DNA of 64,000 nt from an uncultured Pelagibacteraceae bacterium. Its GTDB lineage: Bacteria; Pseudomonadota; Alphaproteobacteria; Pelagibacterales; Pelagibacteraceae. Within the stretch, counting starts at the first letter, position 1; every line of letters starts with the position of its first letter. Location: positions 62,001 through 126,000 of the forward strand of contig CACJQI010000002.1 in the NCBI GenBank assembly GCA_902595535.1, given 5' to 3'. Positions 26,555-34,832 of the stretch are shown here, piece by piece. A program made the translations under genes and the position numbers. The notes under the pieces are model-generated. The model was not told the DNA's origin and did not search any database. It saw nothing but the letters and a program-made list of their open reading frames with translations.

Positions 26555-26671
26555 ATGAAAAGAAAAAAATCAAAACAAAACTCGATTTCGTTTCTTTTCG
26601 CTAAAAAATATATTTATATTTACTATCCTATTATTTGGATAGTTCTGTTATTGTATGTGTTTACGAGATGA
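26555..26671 (+). CDS. Mini-ORF: 38-aa single-pass membrane peptide (hypothetical)
   Basis: Too short for the supplied ORF track. It starts ATG 7 bp after the PhyH stop and encodes a basic head (MKRKKSKQNS) followed by a hydrophobic helix, PIIWIVLLLYVF, ending TR. Positive-inside topology fits one membrane span. Its TGA overlaps the next mini-ORF by ATGA. Both lie in a PhyH-downstream gap that holds nothing else. The coupling supports real translation, but conservation must be tested. Confidence 0.45.
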   Translation: MKRKKSKQNSISFLFAKKYIYIYYPIIWIVLLLYVFTR

Positions 26672-26763
26672 ATAGTAAATTAATATTAATTATTGTTATT
26701 GTTTTAGCTATTGAGCTATCAGGTAATGGTATCTTAACTTCTCTATTCAAATTGATGAACTAA
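26668..26763 (+). CDS. Mini-ORF: 31-aa hydrophobic peptide (hypothetical)
   Basis: Begins at the ATG inside the stop of the previous mini-ORF (ATGA overlap). It encodes MNSKLILIIVIVLAIELSGNG and a short tail, TSLFKLMN: one clear membrane helix. It ends 1 bp before the stop of the convergent GST gene. No family recognised. Confidence 0.4.
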   Translation: MNSKLILIIVIVLAIELSGNGILTSLFKLMN

Positions 26764-26764
26764 A

Positions 26765-27391
26765 TTATGGTTGAGGAGGTAAATCTTTCTTATTCATAAA
26801 TTGATATCCTTTTATTACTGCCTCTCTTTTGGAGATATCTGAATACCATCTTGATAAATTTTTAAAATTTTTAAGACCTATATCATGCCACTCATGTCTA
26901 GCGATCCAGGGCCAAGTTGCAATATCGGCTATAGTATATTTTTCACCTGCAAGAAAATCTGAAACATTTAATCTACTATCTAATTCTTGGTATATTCTTT
27001 TAGTAATTTTAAAATATCTTTCTTCTCCAAATTCACTTTTACCAGGATTGTAATGATGAAATTGATGATGTTGACCAATCATTGGTCCAATTGTTCCCAT
27101 TTGAGCCATTAACCACTGGTTAATTTTTAATCTATCTGATTGATCATAAAACTTTCCACTTTTTTCTCCCAAATATATAAGAATTGCCCCAGACTCAAAA
27201 ATACTTTCGTTATTATCGTGGTCCGTAATCACAGGAATTTTACTAAAAGGACTTATTTTAATAAATTCTTCTTTGAATTGATCATTATTACCCAAATCAA
27301 CTTTGGTTACTTTGTACTCATAGCCAATCTCCTCAAGCATAATAGATATCTTTTTTCCATTTGGAGTATCAGCAGTAAAAAGTTCTATCAC
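26765..27391 (-). CDS. Glutathione S-transferase family protein
   Basis: A 208-aa GST with thioredoxin-like N-terminal half (IELFTADTPNGKKISIMLEEIG, KIPVITDHDNNESIFESGAILIYLGEK) and helical C-terminal half (FLAGEKYTIADIATWPWIARH, the N-capping/hydrophobic staple motif). The TPNGKK opening is like YfcG/YghU (Nu-class) GSTs, which have disulfide-bond reductase activity toward glutathione. Its ATG overlaps the stop of the ferredoxin-reductase gene (ATGA), so it belongs to the fdx-reductase-GST unit downstream of proteorhodopsin. Confidence 0.88.
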   Translation of the reverse strand: MIELFTADTPNGKKISIMLEEIGYEYKVTKVDLGNNDQFKEEFIKISPFSKIPVITDHDNNESIFESGAILIYLGEKSGKFYDQSDRLKINQWLMAQMGTIGPMIGQHHQFHHYNPGKSEFGEERYFKITKRIYQELDSRLNVSDFLAGEKYTIADIATWPWIARHEWHDIGLKNFKNLSRWYSDISKREAVIKGYQFMNKKDLPPQP

Positions 27392-28404
27392 TTTTTAACG
27401 CCAAGTCTTTCTTGTGCTGCTTTTGATGTTGTTGTGAATTCGAACCTAAGCTTTTCATCTGGTTTTGCATATTTAAAACAGCCTCTAGCTGCCAAAGCTC
27501 CCTCATGAAAGCCTGATAAAATCAATTTTAGTTTACCTGGATAAGTGCAAATGTCACCGATTGCAAAAATTCCATCAATATTGGTTTCAAAATTTTCTGT
27601 ATTCACTTCAATGGCTTTTTTATTAATATTTAGTCCCCATTCTAATATTGGACCTAATTGCATAATTAATCCAAAAAAACCAAGAACATAATCTGTATTA
27701 AACTCTTTAGTTTCTCCATCATCATGCTTAATTTTAACTGATTGAATATTATTTTCTCCAGCGACTGAGTCTATTTGATATTTTGTATATAAATTAATTT
27801 TTCCTTGATCGTTTAGTTGTTTAACTTTTTGAACACTAGACTCTGCTCCACTAAAACCTTCCCGTCTATGAATTAAGTTTACTTTTGATGTTTTTGAGAG
27901 CTCAATTGCCCAATCTAGTGCTGAGTCTCCTCCACCAAATATTGAGATTGTTTTATCTTTAAAAACTGTTTTGTCTTTAATTGAGTAAAATATTGAACTT
28001 CCCTCAAATTTTTCACACTCCTTTAAAGGAAATTTTCTAGGCTCAAATGAGCCAACACCACCAGCAATTACAATACTTGCTACATCAAATTCTTGTTTTC
28101 CACTTGTTTTAACATGCCATCTAGTTTCAACTTTTTTAAGCTCTTCTACTCTTTCATTTAAATGAAATTTAACGTTAAAAGGTTTTATTTGTTGCAACAA
28201 ATTAGTTGTTAACTCTTCACCAGTGCATTCAGGTACAGCTGGTATATCATAAATTGGTTTGTCTGGATAAAGTTCAATACATTGTCCACCTGCTTTATCA
28301 AGGTTGTCAACTATCTCGCAGCTTAAACCGATTATTCCTAATTGGTGCGCACAAAATATTCCTGTTGGTCCTGCTCCAATTATTAATACATCTTTTTTAA
28401 TCAT
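27388..28404 (-). CDS. Ferredoxin-NADP+ reductase, thioredoxin-reductase-like type
   Basis: A 338-aa FAD/NADPH flavoprotein. The FAD site is DVLIIGAGPTGIFCAHQLG and the NADPH site is ISIFGGGDSALDWAIELSK. A C-terminal FAD motif (IDGIFAIGDICTYPGKLKLILSGFHEGALAA) follows. The redox CxxC of true thioredoxin reductase is missing: GGGDSALDWA occupies its place. With ferredoxin directly upstream, a type-2 FNR is the better call, although homologues are often labelled TrxB. It would shuttle electrons between NADPH and the ferredoxin. Abuts fdx, overlaps GST. Confidence 0.85.
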   Translation of the reverse strand: MIKKDVLIIGAGPTGIFCAHQLGIIGLSCEIVDNLDKAGGQCIELYPDKPIYDIPAVPECTGEELTTNLLQQIKPFNVKFHLNERVEELKKVETRWHVKTSGKQEFDVASIVIAGGVGSFEPRKFPLKECEKFEGSSIFYSIKDKTVFKDKTISIFGGGDSALDWAIELSKTSKVNLIHRREGFSGAESSVQKVKQLNDQGKINLYTKYQIDSVAGENNIQSVKIKHDDGETKEFNTDYVLGFFGLIMQLGPILEWGLNINKKAIEVNTENFETNIDGIFAIGDICTYPGKLKLILSGFHEGALAARGCFKYAKPDEKLRFEFTTTSKAAQERLGVKK

Positions 28405-28725
28405 TTAAACTTGCTTTGATGGAATATTAACCACCAGTCCATCTAATTCATCAGAAATAGTTAATTGACAACTCAATCTACTATTTTGTTTTGGTTCAAA
28501 CGCCATATCAAGCATATCTTCTTCGCCATCTTCTTTAGTTGGAAGTTTATCTAACCATTCTTCATTTACATAAACATGACAAGTTGCACATGCCATTCCA
28601 CCACCACAATCCGCATCAATACCAGGGATATCATTTTGAACTGCACCCTCCATAACTGTAAGTCCATTTTGAACATCAATTGTATGAGTTTGGTTATCGT
28701 GAGTAATGTAATTAATTTTTGCCAT
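28405..28725 (-). CDS. [2Fe-2S] ferredoxin, adrenodoxin/putidaredoxin type
   Basis: A 106-aa vertebrate-type [2Fe-2S] ferredoxin. The cluster ligands are in [17 protein letters not shown] (C-x5-C-x2-C) with the fourth Cys in SRLSCQLTI. This class usually feeds P450s or Fe-S cluster assembly; here the following gene encodes a matching reductase. It is separated from proteorhodopsin by a strong terminator, so its transcription comes from read-through or from a promoter in the short gap. Confidence 0.93.
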   Translation of the reverse strand: MAKINYITHDNQTHTIDVQNGLTVMEGAVQNDIPGIDADCGGGMACATCHVYVNEEWLDKLPTKEDGEEDMLDMAFEPKQNSRLSCQLTISDELDGLVVNIPSKQV

Positions 28726-28752
28726 GAATTAGATATAAGCTCTTAAAAAAAA

Positions 28753-28782
28753 AGGGCAAGTATGTATAAACATACCCGCCCT
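28753..28782 (-). terminator. Intrinsic terminator after proteorhodopsin
   Basis: Inverted repeat ending in AGGGC/GCCCT arms with an ATGT/ACAT inner stem. On the minus strand the two internal mismatches become G-U pairs, giving a continuous 13-bp RNA stem with a 4-nt loop followed by eight or more T. It lies about 25 bp past the proteorhodopsin stop and just before fdx. Confidence 0.85.
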
Positions 28783-28807
28783 AATTTAAATATTTTACTT
28801 AGTAAAA

Positions 28808-29575
28808 CTACTTAGCTCTTTTTCCGCTTGAACTAGTTGCAGCAGCCCAAATTACTAGACCAAATGCAATTTTGTTAACAAAGTCAGCTAAGTTGTAAAC
28901 AACGTTAAGTGATACTGGATCTACAGCATCTGTTAGGTAACCAAATACATAACCTAATGGGTAAATTGCCCAACCTACTGTAACAATCATTCTCATTGCA
29001 CCAAATGCAGTCGTAAGTGACTTGTTACCACTTTTTGCTGCAGCTCTTCCAGCTTCACCAGAGAATACTTCATATAGAATGTATACCCAACCTGCCATAC
29101 CGATTATGAAACCAAGTGTAGCATCGATGTAATTAGCTTCTCCTAAGTATCCACCTACAAGCATTACTACTGAACCAAGTAACAATCTCCAGAACATTCC
29201 AGAATTTGCTTTACCTACAGCAGATAGAATTAAATAGAATTCAACCATTTGTAGTGGCACAGTAATTAACCAGTCAATATATCTGTATACTGTTGGAGAA
29301 TCTTGCGTAGTCACCCATACTTCTCTCATGTACATGTAGTGTATGAATGCAATACCAGTTACTAGACCTGCAACAATAACTGATGTTCTCCAGCCAGCTG
29401 CTACATTACCAGTTTCCATGAAGAAGAAAGCAGTAGCTGCTAACATACCCATAGATATCACCCAAAATGAAATTCCTACGAAATCATCTTGCTGTAACAT
29501 GTCGGCTGCGTTTGCAACACCTGTAACACCTAATAGTGCAACAGCTGTAAGAGCCAACAATTTAAGTTTTTTCAT
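28808..29575 (-). CDS. Proteorhodopsin, blue-light-tuned proton pump
   Basis: A 255-aa seven-helix retinal protein with a cleavable signal peptide (KLLALTAVALLGVTGVANA). Numbering runs four ahead of the classic green proteorhodopsin: His79 (H75 equivalent), proton acceptor Asp101 in RYIDWLITVPL (D97), proton donor Glu112 (E108) and retinal Lys235 in ADFVNKIAFG (K231). All pump residues are present. The tuning site (105 equivalent) is Gln109, which predicts blue absorption; green forms have Leu. A good Shine-Dalgarno (GAGGGAG) precedes the ATG. Retinal synthesis genes are not in the window. Confidence 0.97.
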   Translation of the reverse strand: MKKLKLLALTAVALLGVTGVANAADMLQQDDFVGISFWVISMGMLAATAFFFMETGNVAAGWRTSVIVAGLVTGIAFIHYMYMREVWVTTQDSPTVYRYIDWLITVPLQMVEFYLILSAVGKANSGMFWRLLLGSVVMLVGGYLGEANYIDATLGFIIGMAGWVYILYEVFSGEAGRAAAKSGNKSLTTAFGAMRMIVTVGWAIYPLGYVFGYLTDAVDPVSLNVVYNLADFVNKIAFGLVIWAAATSSSGKRAK

Positions 29576-29608
29576 AAAAAACTCCCTCTTTAGTTAGTTT
29601 TTATTTTT

Positions 29609-29624
29609 TAGTTTATATAAACTA
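29609..29624. promoter_or_regulatory. 16-bp palindrome upstream of proteorhodopsin
   Basis: TAGTTTATATAAACTA is a perfect 16-bp palindrome 34-49 bp before the proteorhodopsin ATG. A near-palindrome, CTAGGCCTAG, follows immediately upstream. It could be an operator or an overlapping -10 region (TATA core). The remaining proteorhodopsin/prpE spacer, to 29788, shows no other clear signal. Confidence 0.4.
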
Positions 29625-29788
29625 GGCCTAGGTTTCCCTAAACCAAGATAGTGCGTTAAATAACAAATAATTTTAGATTATAGAAGACTTAATTGTCATT
29701 AATTAACATTGATTTTACTTATTTTTTAAAATTAAATGCAATTTTTAATTTAAAAACCAACAAATTTAACAAAATCGAATCAAAATCT

Positions 29789-31687
29789 ATGTCAAAAATT
29801 TTAAGTGAAATTTACCAACAATCTATAAAAAATCCTGAAACTTTTTGGCAAGAAGCTTCAAATGATATCTTTTGGTTTAGGAAACCTACTAAAATTTTAA
29901 ATAAATCTAACTCCCCTTTCTATAAATGGTTTGAAGATGGTGTTACCAATACTTGTTATAATGCTCTAGACATTCATATTGATCAAGGTAGAGGGAAAAA
30001 AACTGCTTTAATATACGACAGCCCAATTACTGGTAACAAAAGTCAATTTACATATGAAGAACTTAGATCAAAAGTTTCAAAATTTGCAGGAGCACTCAAA
30101 GATCAAGGTGTAATTAAAGGAGATAGAGTAATTATTTACATGCCAATGATACCAGAGGCGGTAATTGCTATGCTTGCTTGTGCAAGAATTGGTGCTATTC
30201 ACTCTGTTGTCTTTGGTGGCTTTGCATCAAATGAACTTGCTAGTAGGATTGATGATAGTAAAGCAAAATTATTAGTTACAGCATCATGCGGTTTTGAGCC
30301 AGGAAGAACAGTTGAATATAAACCTCTAGTAGATGAGGCTGTAAAATTAGCTAATCATAAAATCGAAAAGATGATTTTGTTTCAAAGATCAGGTCATGAA
30401 GTAAAATTAATTGCTCCATTAGAAGTCAGTTGGGAAGAGGTAATTTCAAATGCAAATGATGCTGACTGTGTTGAAATGAATTCAAATGAATTTGCATATA
30501 TTCTCTATACTTCAGGAACAACAGGAACGCCTAAAGGTATTGTTAGAGATATTGGTGGTCACATAGTTGCACTAAAATGGACAATGAAAAATATCTACAA
30601 TATTGACGCTGATGATGTTTGGTGGTCAGCTAGTGATATTGGATGGATTGTTGGACACTCATATATCGTCTACGCTCCATTGTTTAAGGGATGTACAACT
30701 GTATTGTTTGAAGGAAAACCAGTTGGTACACCTGATGCTGGGGTTTTTTGGAAAATCATATCTGATTACAAAGTAAAATCTCTTTTTACAGCTCCAACTG
30801 CTTTTAGAGCTATTAAAAAAGAGGATCCTGAAGGAAAGTTTTTCTCAAAATACGATCTTAGTAATTTTGAAAGCTTATTTCTTGCTGGTGAAAGAGCGGA
30901 TCCAGATACAATTAAGTGGGCAGAAAATTTACTGAAAGTTCCAGTGATTGATCACTGGTGGCAGACGGAGACTAGTTGGGCAATCAGTTCAAATTGTACA
31001 GGAATTGAAATGATGGAAACTAAATATGGTTCAGCTTGTAAAGCAGTTCCAGGTTATGATGTTAAAATTATTAAACCTGATCAAACTTTAGCTAAACCAA
31101 ATGAAATGGGTGACATTGTTGTTAAACTTCCATTACCACCTGGAACTTTTCCAACATTGTGGAATGCAGATCAAAGATACAAAGAAAATTATATGACTAA
31201 TTATGAAGGTTACTATCAAACGTATGATGCAGGTCACATTGATGACGATGGTTACATTTGGATCATGTCTAGAACCGATGACATTATAAATGTTGCAGGA
31301 CATAGATTATCAACCGGTGCTATTGAAGAAGTTTTATCTGAACATCAATCAGTTGCTGAGTGTGCAGTGCTTGGTATTGCAGATAAATTAAAAGGACAAC
31401 TTCCTATAGGATTAGTTGTTCTTAAATCTGGAGTAGATAAAGATAATGATATTATTTCAAAAGAATGTATACAGATGGTTAGAGATAAAATCGGACCTGT
31501 AGCAGCATTTAAAGTTGTAATTGTTATTAAAAGATTACCTAAAACAAGATCTGGTAAAATTTTAAGGGGAACTATTAGAAAAATTGCAGATAACGTAGAA
31601 TATAAGGTGCCACCAACTATTGACGATCCTGCAATACTTACTGAGATTAAAGAAGATTTAATTAAAAATAATATATTAAAAGACTAG
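29789..31687 (+). CDS. prpE: Propionyl-CoA synthetase (acetyl-CoA synthetase family)
   Basis: ANL-superfamily acyl-CoA synthetase. The ORF track opens at a TTG (29693), but homology begins at MSKILSEIYQQSIKNPETFW, so ATG at 29789 is preferred (632 aa). PrpE-like blocks are DGVTNTCYNALDIHIDQGRG, ALIYDSPITG, VFGGFASNELASRIDD, the AMP-binding loop YTSGTTGTPKG, WWSASDIGWIVGHSYIVY, and the C-terminal catalytic Lys in RLPKTRSGKILRG. Activates propionate (probably also acetate) to the CoA ester. No methylcitrate genes are adjacent. Divergent from proteorhodopsin; converges on pyrC with a 12-bp overlap. Confidence 0.9.
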   Translation: MSKILSEIYQQSIKNPETFWQEASNDIFWFRKPTKILNKSNSPFYKWFEDGVTNTCYNALDIHIDQGRGKKTALIYDSPITGNKSQFTYEELRSKVSKFAGALKDQGVIKGDRVIIYMPMIPEAVIAMLACARIGAIHSVVFGGFASNELASRIDDSKAKLLVTASCGFEPGRTVEYKPLVDEAVKLANHKIEKMILFQRSGHEVKLIAPLEVSWEEVISNANDADCVEMNSNEFAYILYTSGTTGTPKGIVRDIGGHIVALKWTMKNIYNIDADDVWWSASDIGWIVGHSYIVYAPLFKGCTTVLFEGKPVGTPDAGVFWKIISDYKVKSLFTAPTAFRAIKKEDPEGKFFSKYDLSNFESLFLAGERADPDTIKWAENLLKVPVIDHWWQTETSWAISSNCTGIEMMETKYGSACKAVPGYDVKIIKPDQTLAKPNEMGDIVVKLPLPPGTFPTLWNADQRYKENYMTNYEGYYQTYDAGHIDDDGYIWIMSRTDDIINVAGHRLSTGAIEEVLSEHQSVAECAVLGIADKLKGQLPIGLVVLKSGVDKDNDIISKECIQMVRDKIGPVAAFKVVIVIKRLPKTRSGKILRGTIRKIADNVEYKVPPTIDDPAILTEIKEDLIKNNILKD

Positions 31688-32980
31688 AGGTTTTCCTTCA
31701 GGATCTCCTAAAATCTTACCGTCTTGCATTTTAATTTTGCCAGCAATAATTGTGTGTGTTGGTGTACCCTTAAATTTATCCCCGTTAAATGGAGTCCAAC
31801 CACATTTACTTTCAATATTTTCATTTTTAATTTCAATTGTTTTATTCATATCAACAATTGTAAAATCAGCATCAAATCCTTCTTTGATAAATCCCTTATT
31901 TTTAATCCCAAAAATTTTTATTGGGTTTTCACACACAAGGTTCATCAATTGATTTAAGGTAAGTTTTCCATCATTTACATGATTTAACATAACCGGCATT
32001 AAAGTTTGAACTCCTGGCATACCTGATGGTGAATTAGGATATTCTTTTTCTTTATTAACTTTAAGATGCGGGGCGTGATCTGAGCCTATTGTATCATTTA
32101 AATTATTTTTAACCGCATACCATAATCTATCATAGTGAGATTTGTCTCTTATTGGAGGATTCATCTGAGCATAAGTTCCTAATTTGTCATAACAATCTGG
32201 AGCATAAATTGTTAAATGCTGTGGAGTTATCTCAAAAGTAATATTTCCTTTATGTTGTGATAAAAAATCTATCTCATCTTTTGTAGTTACATGAAGAACA
32301 TGAGCTCTCTTTTTGTATTTTTCAGCAATTCTTACAATTCGTCTCGTTGAGGAGATCGCACATTCAACACTTCTCCAAACAGGATGAGTATGAACGTCTC
32401 CTTGTTGAATTAACTTTTTGTTCATATTCAAAATTGCCTCATCTTCAGAGTGAACTGCCACAACTTTTGACGCGTTTTGAAAAACCTTGTCTATATCATC
32501 TTCTTCGGCAACCAATAAATTACCCGTAGAAGATCCAGCAAAAAGTTTAATCCCACAGCAACCTTCTAAACCTTCTAAGCTTGCTAAATCATCTGCATTA
32601 TCTGCTGTTGCCCCAAAATAAAAAGCGTGATTGCAATACATTCTATTTTTGGCAAGATCTATTTTTCTTTGGAATTCTTTCATATTGGATGTTGGAGGAT
32701 TAGTATTTGGCATCTCAAATACACTAGTTATACCTCCAGCAATTGCAGCTCTACTTCCAGAATGCAAATCTTCTGTATCTGTTGAGCCTGGTTCTCTAAA
32801 ATGAGTTTGAGTATCAATACATCCAGGTAAAACGGTTTGACCCTCAGCGTTTATAGTTTCATGAGCTTCATCAGAAATTTCACCAATTTTATGAATTTTA
32901 CCATCTTTAACAGCAACATTTACCTCTTTTAATTGTCCATCGATGTAACATTGTCCGTTTTTGATTATAAGATCTAACAT
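31676..32980 (-). CDS. pyrC: Dihydroorotase (class I, alphaproteobacterial type)
   Basis: Amidohydrolase closing carbamoyl-aspartate to dihydroorotate in pyrimidine synthesis, 434 aa. Landmarks: VLPGCIDTQTHFREPGSTDTEDLHSGSRAA, the carboxylated-Lys region CGIKLFAGSSTGN, His ligands in VAVHSEDEAIL and AHVLHVTTKDEI, and the catalytic Asp in TIGSDHAPH. The usual HxH metal pair after strand 1 reads Q58-T-H60, so one His is replaced by Gln. From memory, alphaproteobacterial PyrC proteins share this. Dihydropyrimidinase-like activity is less likely. Overlaps prpE at the 3' end. Confidence 0.87.
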   Translation of the reverse strand: MLDLIIKNGQCYIDGQLKEVNVAVKDGKIHKIGEISDEAHETINAEGQTVLPGCIDTQTHFREPGSTDTEDLHSGSRAAIAGGITSVFEMPNTNPPTSNMKEFQRKIDLAKNRMYCNHAFYFGATADNADDLASLEGLEGCCGIKLFAGSSTGNLLVAEEDDIDKVFQNASKVVAVHSEDEAILNMNKKLIQQGDVHTHPVWRSVECAISSTRRIVRIAEKYKKRAHVLHVTTKDEIDFLSQHKGNITFEITPQHLTIYAPDCYDKLGTYAQMNPPIRDKSHYDRLWYAVKNNLNDTIGSDHAPHLKVNKEKEYPNSPSGMPGVQTLMPVMLNHVNDGKLTLNQLMNLVCENPIKIFGIKNKGFIKEGFDADFTIVDMNKTIEIKNENIESKCGWTPFNGDKFKGTPTHTIIAGKIKMQDGKILGDPEGKPLVF

Positions 32981-33023
32981 TTTAAGAAAATGTTATTATA
33001 TTACATCAAAGGATTAATCAATT

Positions 33024-33917
33024 ATGAATATTAAAAATGTTTACATTTTAGATGATAGAGCCATCCTTTACGTGAATGGAGAAGATGCAAAAGAATTTCT
33101 TCAAAATCTTATAAGCAACGATGTAAATAAAGTAAGTGACACAAGCAGTTGTTTTACATCTCTTCTCTCTCCACAAGGAAAATTTTTATTCGAGTTCATT
33201 ATTATCAAACATAAGTCCGGCTACATAATTGATTGTGAGAAATCTCAAGTTGATGGTTTGTTTAAGCAACTAAGTGTTTATAAATTACGATCAAAGGTTG
33301 AAATTTTAAACCTAAGTAACGAATTTGTAGTTGCAGCCTTTAGTCATGAAAAATTTCTTACCTTTAATGAAGTACAAGATGTTCCTGGATTTACTTTGAA
33401 ATACAGAGAGGATCCTATTTTTTTAGACCCAAGGAATAAGCAATTAGGAGCAAGGTTAATTATAAATTTAGAGAAACTTTACCTGTCATTAAAAAAACTA
33501 GGTCTACAGGACTCTAGTCTTCAGGATTATTATTCACATTCTCATAAACTTGGAATAGTTCCAAAAGATCTAAACAAATTACAAAATAAACTATTTGGTA
33601 TTGAGTGTAATTATGAGGAATTAAATGGAATAGATTTTAAAAAAGGTTGTTACGTTGGACAAGAAAATACAGCAAGAATTAAGCTTAAAAATAAGCTTTC
33701 AAAAAGATTATTACCTATCAATTCAGTCCAAGGTGAATTAACTGAAGGTGAAAGCATATATCATAAAGAAAAAGAAATTGGTAAAGTATTGATTGAAAAG
33801 GATTACCCATTTGCTCTAATAAAATTTCGAGATGTAAATTTTAGTGAAAGTATTGATTTTGATACTAAAGGCGCGTTAATAAAAATAGAGAAACCTGATT
33901 GGATAAAAACTAATTAG
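33024..33917 (+). CDS. ygfZ: YgfZ/GcvT-fold folate-binding protein
   Basis: A 297-aa tetrahydrofolate-binding protein related to the T-protein, needed in E. coli for repair or assembly of certain Fe-S enzymes. The diagnostic YgfZ motif K-G-C-Y-x-G-Q-E is present as FKKGCYVGQENTARIKLKNK near residue 205, and the N-terminus has ILYVNGEDAKEFLQNLISNDV and TSLLSPQGKFLFEFII. ATG start, divergent from pyrC by 43 bp. Followed on the opposite strand by a 53-aa membrane ORF that abuts its stop. Confidence 0.93.
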   Translation: MNIKNVYILDDRAILYVNGEDAKEFLQNLISNDVNKVSDTSSCFTSLLSPQGKFLFEFIIIKHKSGYIIDCEKSQVDGLFKQLSVYKLRSKVEILNLSNEFVVAAFSHEKFLTFNEVQDVPGFTLKYREDPIFLDPRNKQLGARLIINLEKLYLSLKKLGLQDSSLQDYYSHSHKLGIVPKDLNKLQNKLFGIECNYEELNGIDFKKGCYVGQENTARIKLKNKLSKRLLPINSVQGELTEGESIYHKEKEIGKVLIEKDYPFALIKFRDVNFSESIDFDTKGALIKIEKPDWIKTN

Positions 33918-34079
33918 TTATTTAAATATATAAATAAATATTAAGATTATAAGCACTATAATTACCCAGATGCTGAGATTTTTAAGAAATTGCTTTAATT
34001 GAGAGTTTGATTGTAAAAAACCTGGAAGAACTAAGAGTAAAACTCCTACCATAAATATTACTGATAATAATTTATCCAT
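33918..34079 (-). CDS. Small two-helix membrane protein (hypothetical)
   Basis: A 53-aa ORF missing from the supplied track. ATG at 34079, product starting MDKLLSVIFMVGVLLLVLPG, a short polar loop (QSNSQLKQFLKN), then SIWVIIVLIILIFIYIFK: two membrane helices. The stop codon abuts the ygfZ stop exactly, as real genes in this window do, and codon use fits. Function unknown. The 88 bp from here to the pilin gene show no gene. Confidence 0.55.
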   Translation of the reverse strand: MDKLLSVIFMVGVLLLVLPGFLQSNSQLKQFLKNLSIWVIIVLIILIFIYIFK

Positions 34080-34167
34080 TTTTGTTTCATTAAATATCTA
34101 TAATTTTTTTTATCTCTCGAGGTAAAATTATTGTACAAGTTCTCCCATACAGCTCTACACGTTGTTA

Positions 34168-34673
34168 TCATCCTTTTTCAATTAAAAATTCTTTTAATTT
34201 TGATGAGTCAATTACGTTATTATTGTTATCAAGAGCACCATTGTTGCAATAAAAGGAACATTGATTGTCTGTATTAGATCCAACTGCACAATGAAAATTT
34301 AAACATCCATTTGGAGGTATATGATTGGTTGTTTCTCTCATATATTGCCAGGTAGGATTAATTGAATTTGAATAGCCATTAGTTTCAAAATGAACTTTCC
34401 AATATTTTGAATGTTGTTTTCCAGTTTTTTGGCAAGAAACATTTACTGTTCCTCCATTCGATGTTGTATAACTTATGTTTTTTTGAGAACCTATATCACA
34501 TTTCAAAAATTCACCCTGAACCCATTTTATTATATTACTACAGTTTTGAGCAGAGACATTTTTTTAGCACCATCAGTATACCCGCTATAAGCAACTACTC
34601 CTACTGCAGCAAGAATACCAATGATTGCTACTACGACTAGCAGTTCTATTAGGGTGAAGCCTTTTTGTTTCAT
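34168..34673 (-). CDS. Type IV pilin-like gene with a -1 frame disruption
   Basis: Prepilin starting MKQKGFTLIELLVVVAIIGI at ATG 34673, with peptidase site G5/F6 and Glu at +5. In the initial frame it stops after 47 aa at 34530 (GAKKMSLLKTVVI). An A7 tract at 34559-34565 marks the break. With one more A the frame continues as GAKKNVSAQNCSNIIKWVQG and joins the ORF at 34506, giving about 168 aa with a Cys-rich C-terminal head (CDIGSQ, CQKTG, CLNFHC, CSFYC). Either a real indel, a sequencing error in a homopolymer, or slippage. Assembly genes are not in the window. Confidence 0.7.
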
Positions 34674-34832
34674 GCGAAAATATTATCAAATTTAAATTAT
34701 TGAGTCTAAAAATACTTTCTATTAAACACAATCAACTCTCTATATCAACAAGATGGTCAGTACGATTCCAAAACAGTCCAACATAATAAATTGAAAAATT
34801 TTTATTAAAAAGTTCCTATAAAAAATTCGTTT

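Noticed and set aside
34674-34832. tRNA-Leu flank as a possible integration site for a mobile element.
   Set aside because: No repeat of the tRNA 3' end, no integrase and no compositional shift seen within the window.
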